Below are positions 5,158-5,379 of a stretch of DNA of 5,379 bases, one piece after another (within the stretch, counting starts at the first letter, position 1; the number at the start of each line of letters is the position of its first letter). The position numbers and the translations under genes were made by a program. The notes under the pieces were generated by a model, which was not told where the DNA came from, ran no database searches, and was given only the letters and a program-made list of their open reading frames with translations. The DNA is from an uncultured Lysobacter sp. GTDB lineage: Bacteria; Pseudomonadota; Gammaproteobacteria; Xanthomonadales; Xanthomonadaceae. Where the stretch lies: positions 1-5,379 of the forward strand of contig CALTXS010000082.1 in the NCBI GenBank assembly GCA_943913335.1, written 5' to 3'.

Positions 5158-5379
5158 CTACTGTTCCTCCGGTTCTTTAGGGTCGGGTGATTTTTGTACA
5201 CGTTGTCCATCCTTTAGCGTTTCGGGCGGTTGCAGGATGAGTTCATCGCCGGCTTTTAGTCCGGCAGTTACTTCAATATCGTCGCCAATCGTGCGGCCGG
5301 TGGACACGGAAGTCTGATTGGCCTTGCCGTCCGTCAGGACAAATGCAACGCTTTGCGAACCGCGTTTGACGATGGCTGA
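5158..5379 (-). CDS. C-terminal end of a membrane-fusion (periplasmic adaptor) protein, 5' truncated
   Basis: The minus-strand frame is open from the window edge to TAG at 5160-5158, giving 73 residues; the start is outside. The order SVAFVLTDGKANQTSVSTGR, then IGDDIEVTAGLKAGDELIL, then PPETLKDGQRV matches the membrane-proximal domain of HlyD/MacA-type adaptors, where a V-x-D-G-K hairpin, a T-x-G-R strand and a V-x-x-G-L-x-x-G-D segment are conserved. The last ten or so residues (KSPDPKEPEEQ) form a charged, proline-rich tail. Such proteins are anchored in the inner membrane, assemble as hexamers in the periplasm and join the ABC permease to a TolC-like channel. RND-pump adaptors share this domain, but the ATPase gene only 3 bases downstream makes the ABC role much more likely. 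The lipoyl and coiled-coil regions are not visible. Confidence 0.85.
   Translation of the reverse strand, partial: SAIVKRGSQSVAFVLTDGKANQTSVSTGRTIGDDIEVTAGLKAGDELILQPPETLKDGQRVQKSPDPKEPEEQ

Overview
The window reads as ordinary chromosome from a moderately GC-rich Gram-negative proteobacterium. The evidence is a lipobox-bearing lipoprotein, a periplasmic adaptor protein working with an ABC exporter, a YedA-type inner-membrane exporter, and a gene tail resembling the tail-specific protease Prc. A gammaproteobacterium near Xanthomonadales would fit, but that is an inference from remembered family resemblance and not a measurement. I see no tRNA, rRNA, CRISPR array, IS element or phage gene.

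Left part, plus strand (1-1860). The window opens in the last 57 codons of a gene that probably encodes the periplasmic protease Prc/Tsp. An intrinsic terminator (211-258) follows, with a 9-bp GC-rich stem and a T6 tract. Its T-tract ends only a few bases before the Shine-Dalgarno sequence of the next gene, a complete yedA-like EamA/DMT exporter (272-1159). A GTG-started lipoprotein gene (1231-1860) follows, with a proline/alanine-rich linker and a probable NTF2-like domain.

Centre (1861-1988). This is the meeting point of two converging transcription units. It holds no gene but has a striking low-complexity sequence: C7 and C6 runs, then a T-rich tract with tandem TTTTTGC units.

Right part, minus strand (1989-5379). 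Four genes form a tight operon read from right to left: the C-terminus of a membrane-fusion (periplasmic adaptor) protein, a MacB/LolD-type ATPase, and two different FtsX/MacB-type permeases. Gaps are 3 nt, a 4-nt ATGA overlap, and 11 nt. Together they should encode one tripartite ABC exporter of the MacAB/DevBCA type (type VII ABC superfamily). ATPase and permease are separate polypeptides and the two permeases probably form a heterodimer. The adaptor would link the complex to an outer-membrane channel such as TolC, which is not encoded in the window. The substrate cannot be told from sequence.

The most unusual details are a perfect hairpin burying the stop/start junction between the ATPase and first permease genes, an extra N-terminal membrane hairpin in only one of the two permeases, the terminator doubling as the yedA leader, and the low-complexity tract. 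I found no convincing new defence or mobile system; the exporter is a known architecture with an unknown substrate.
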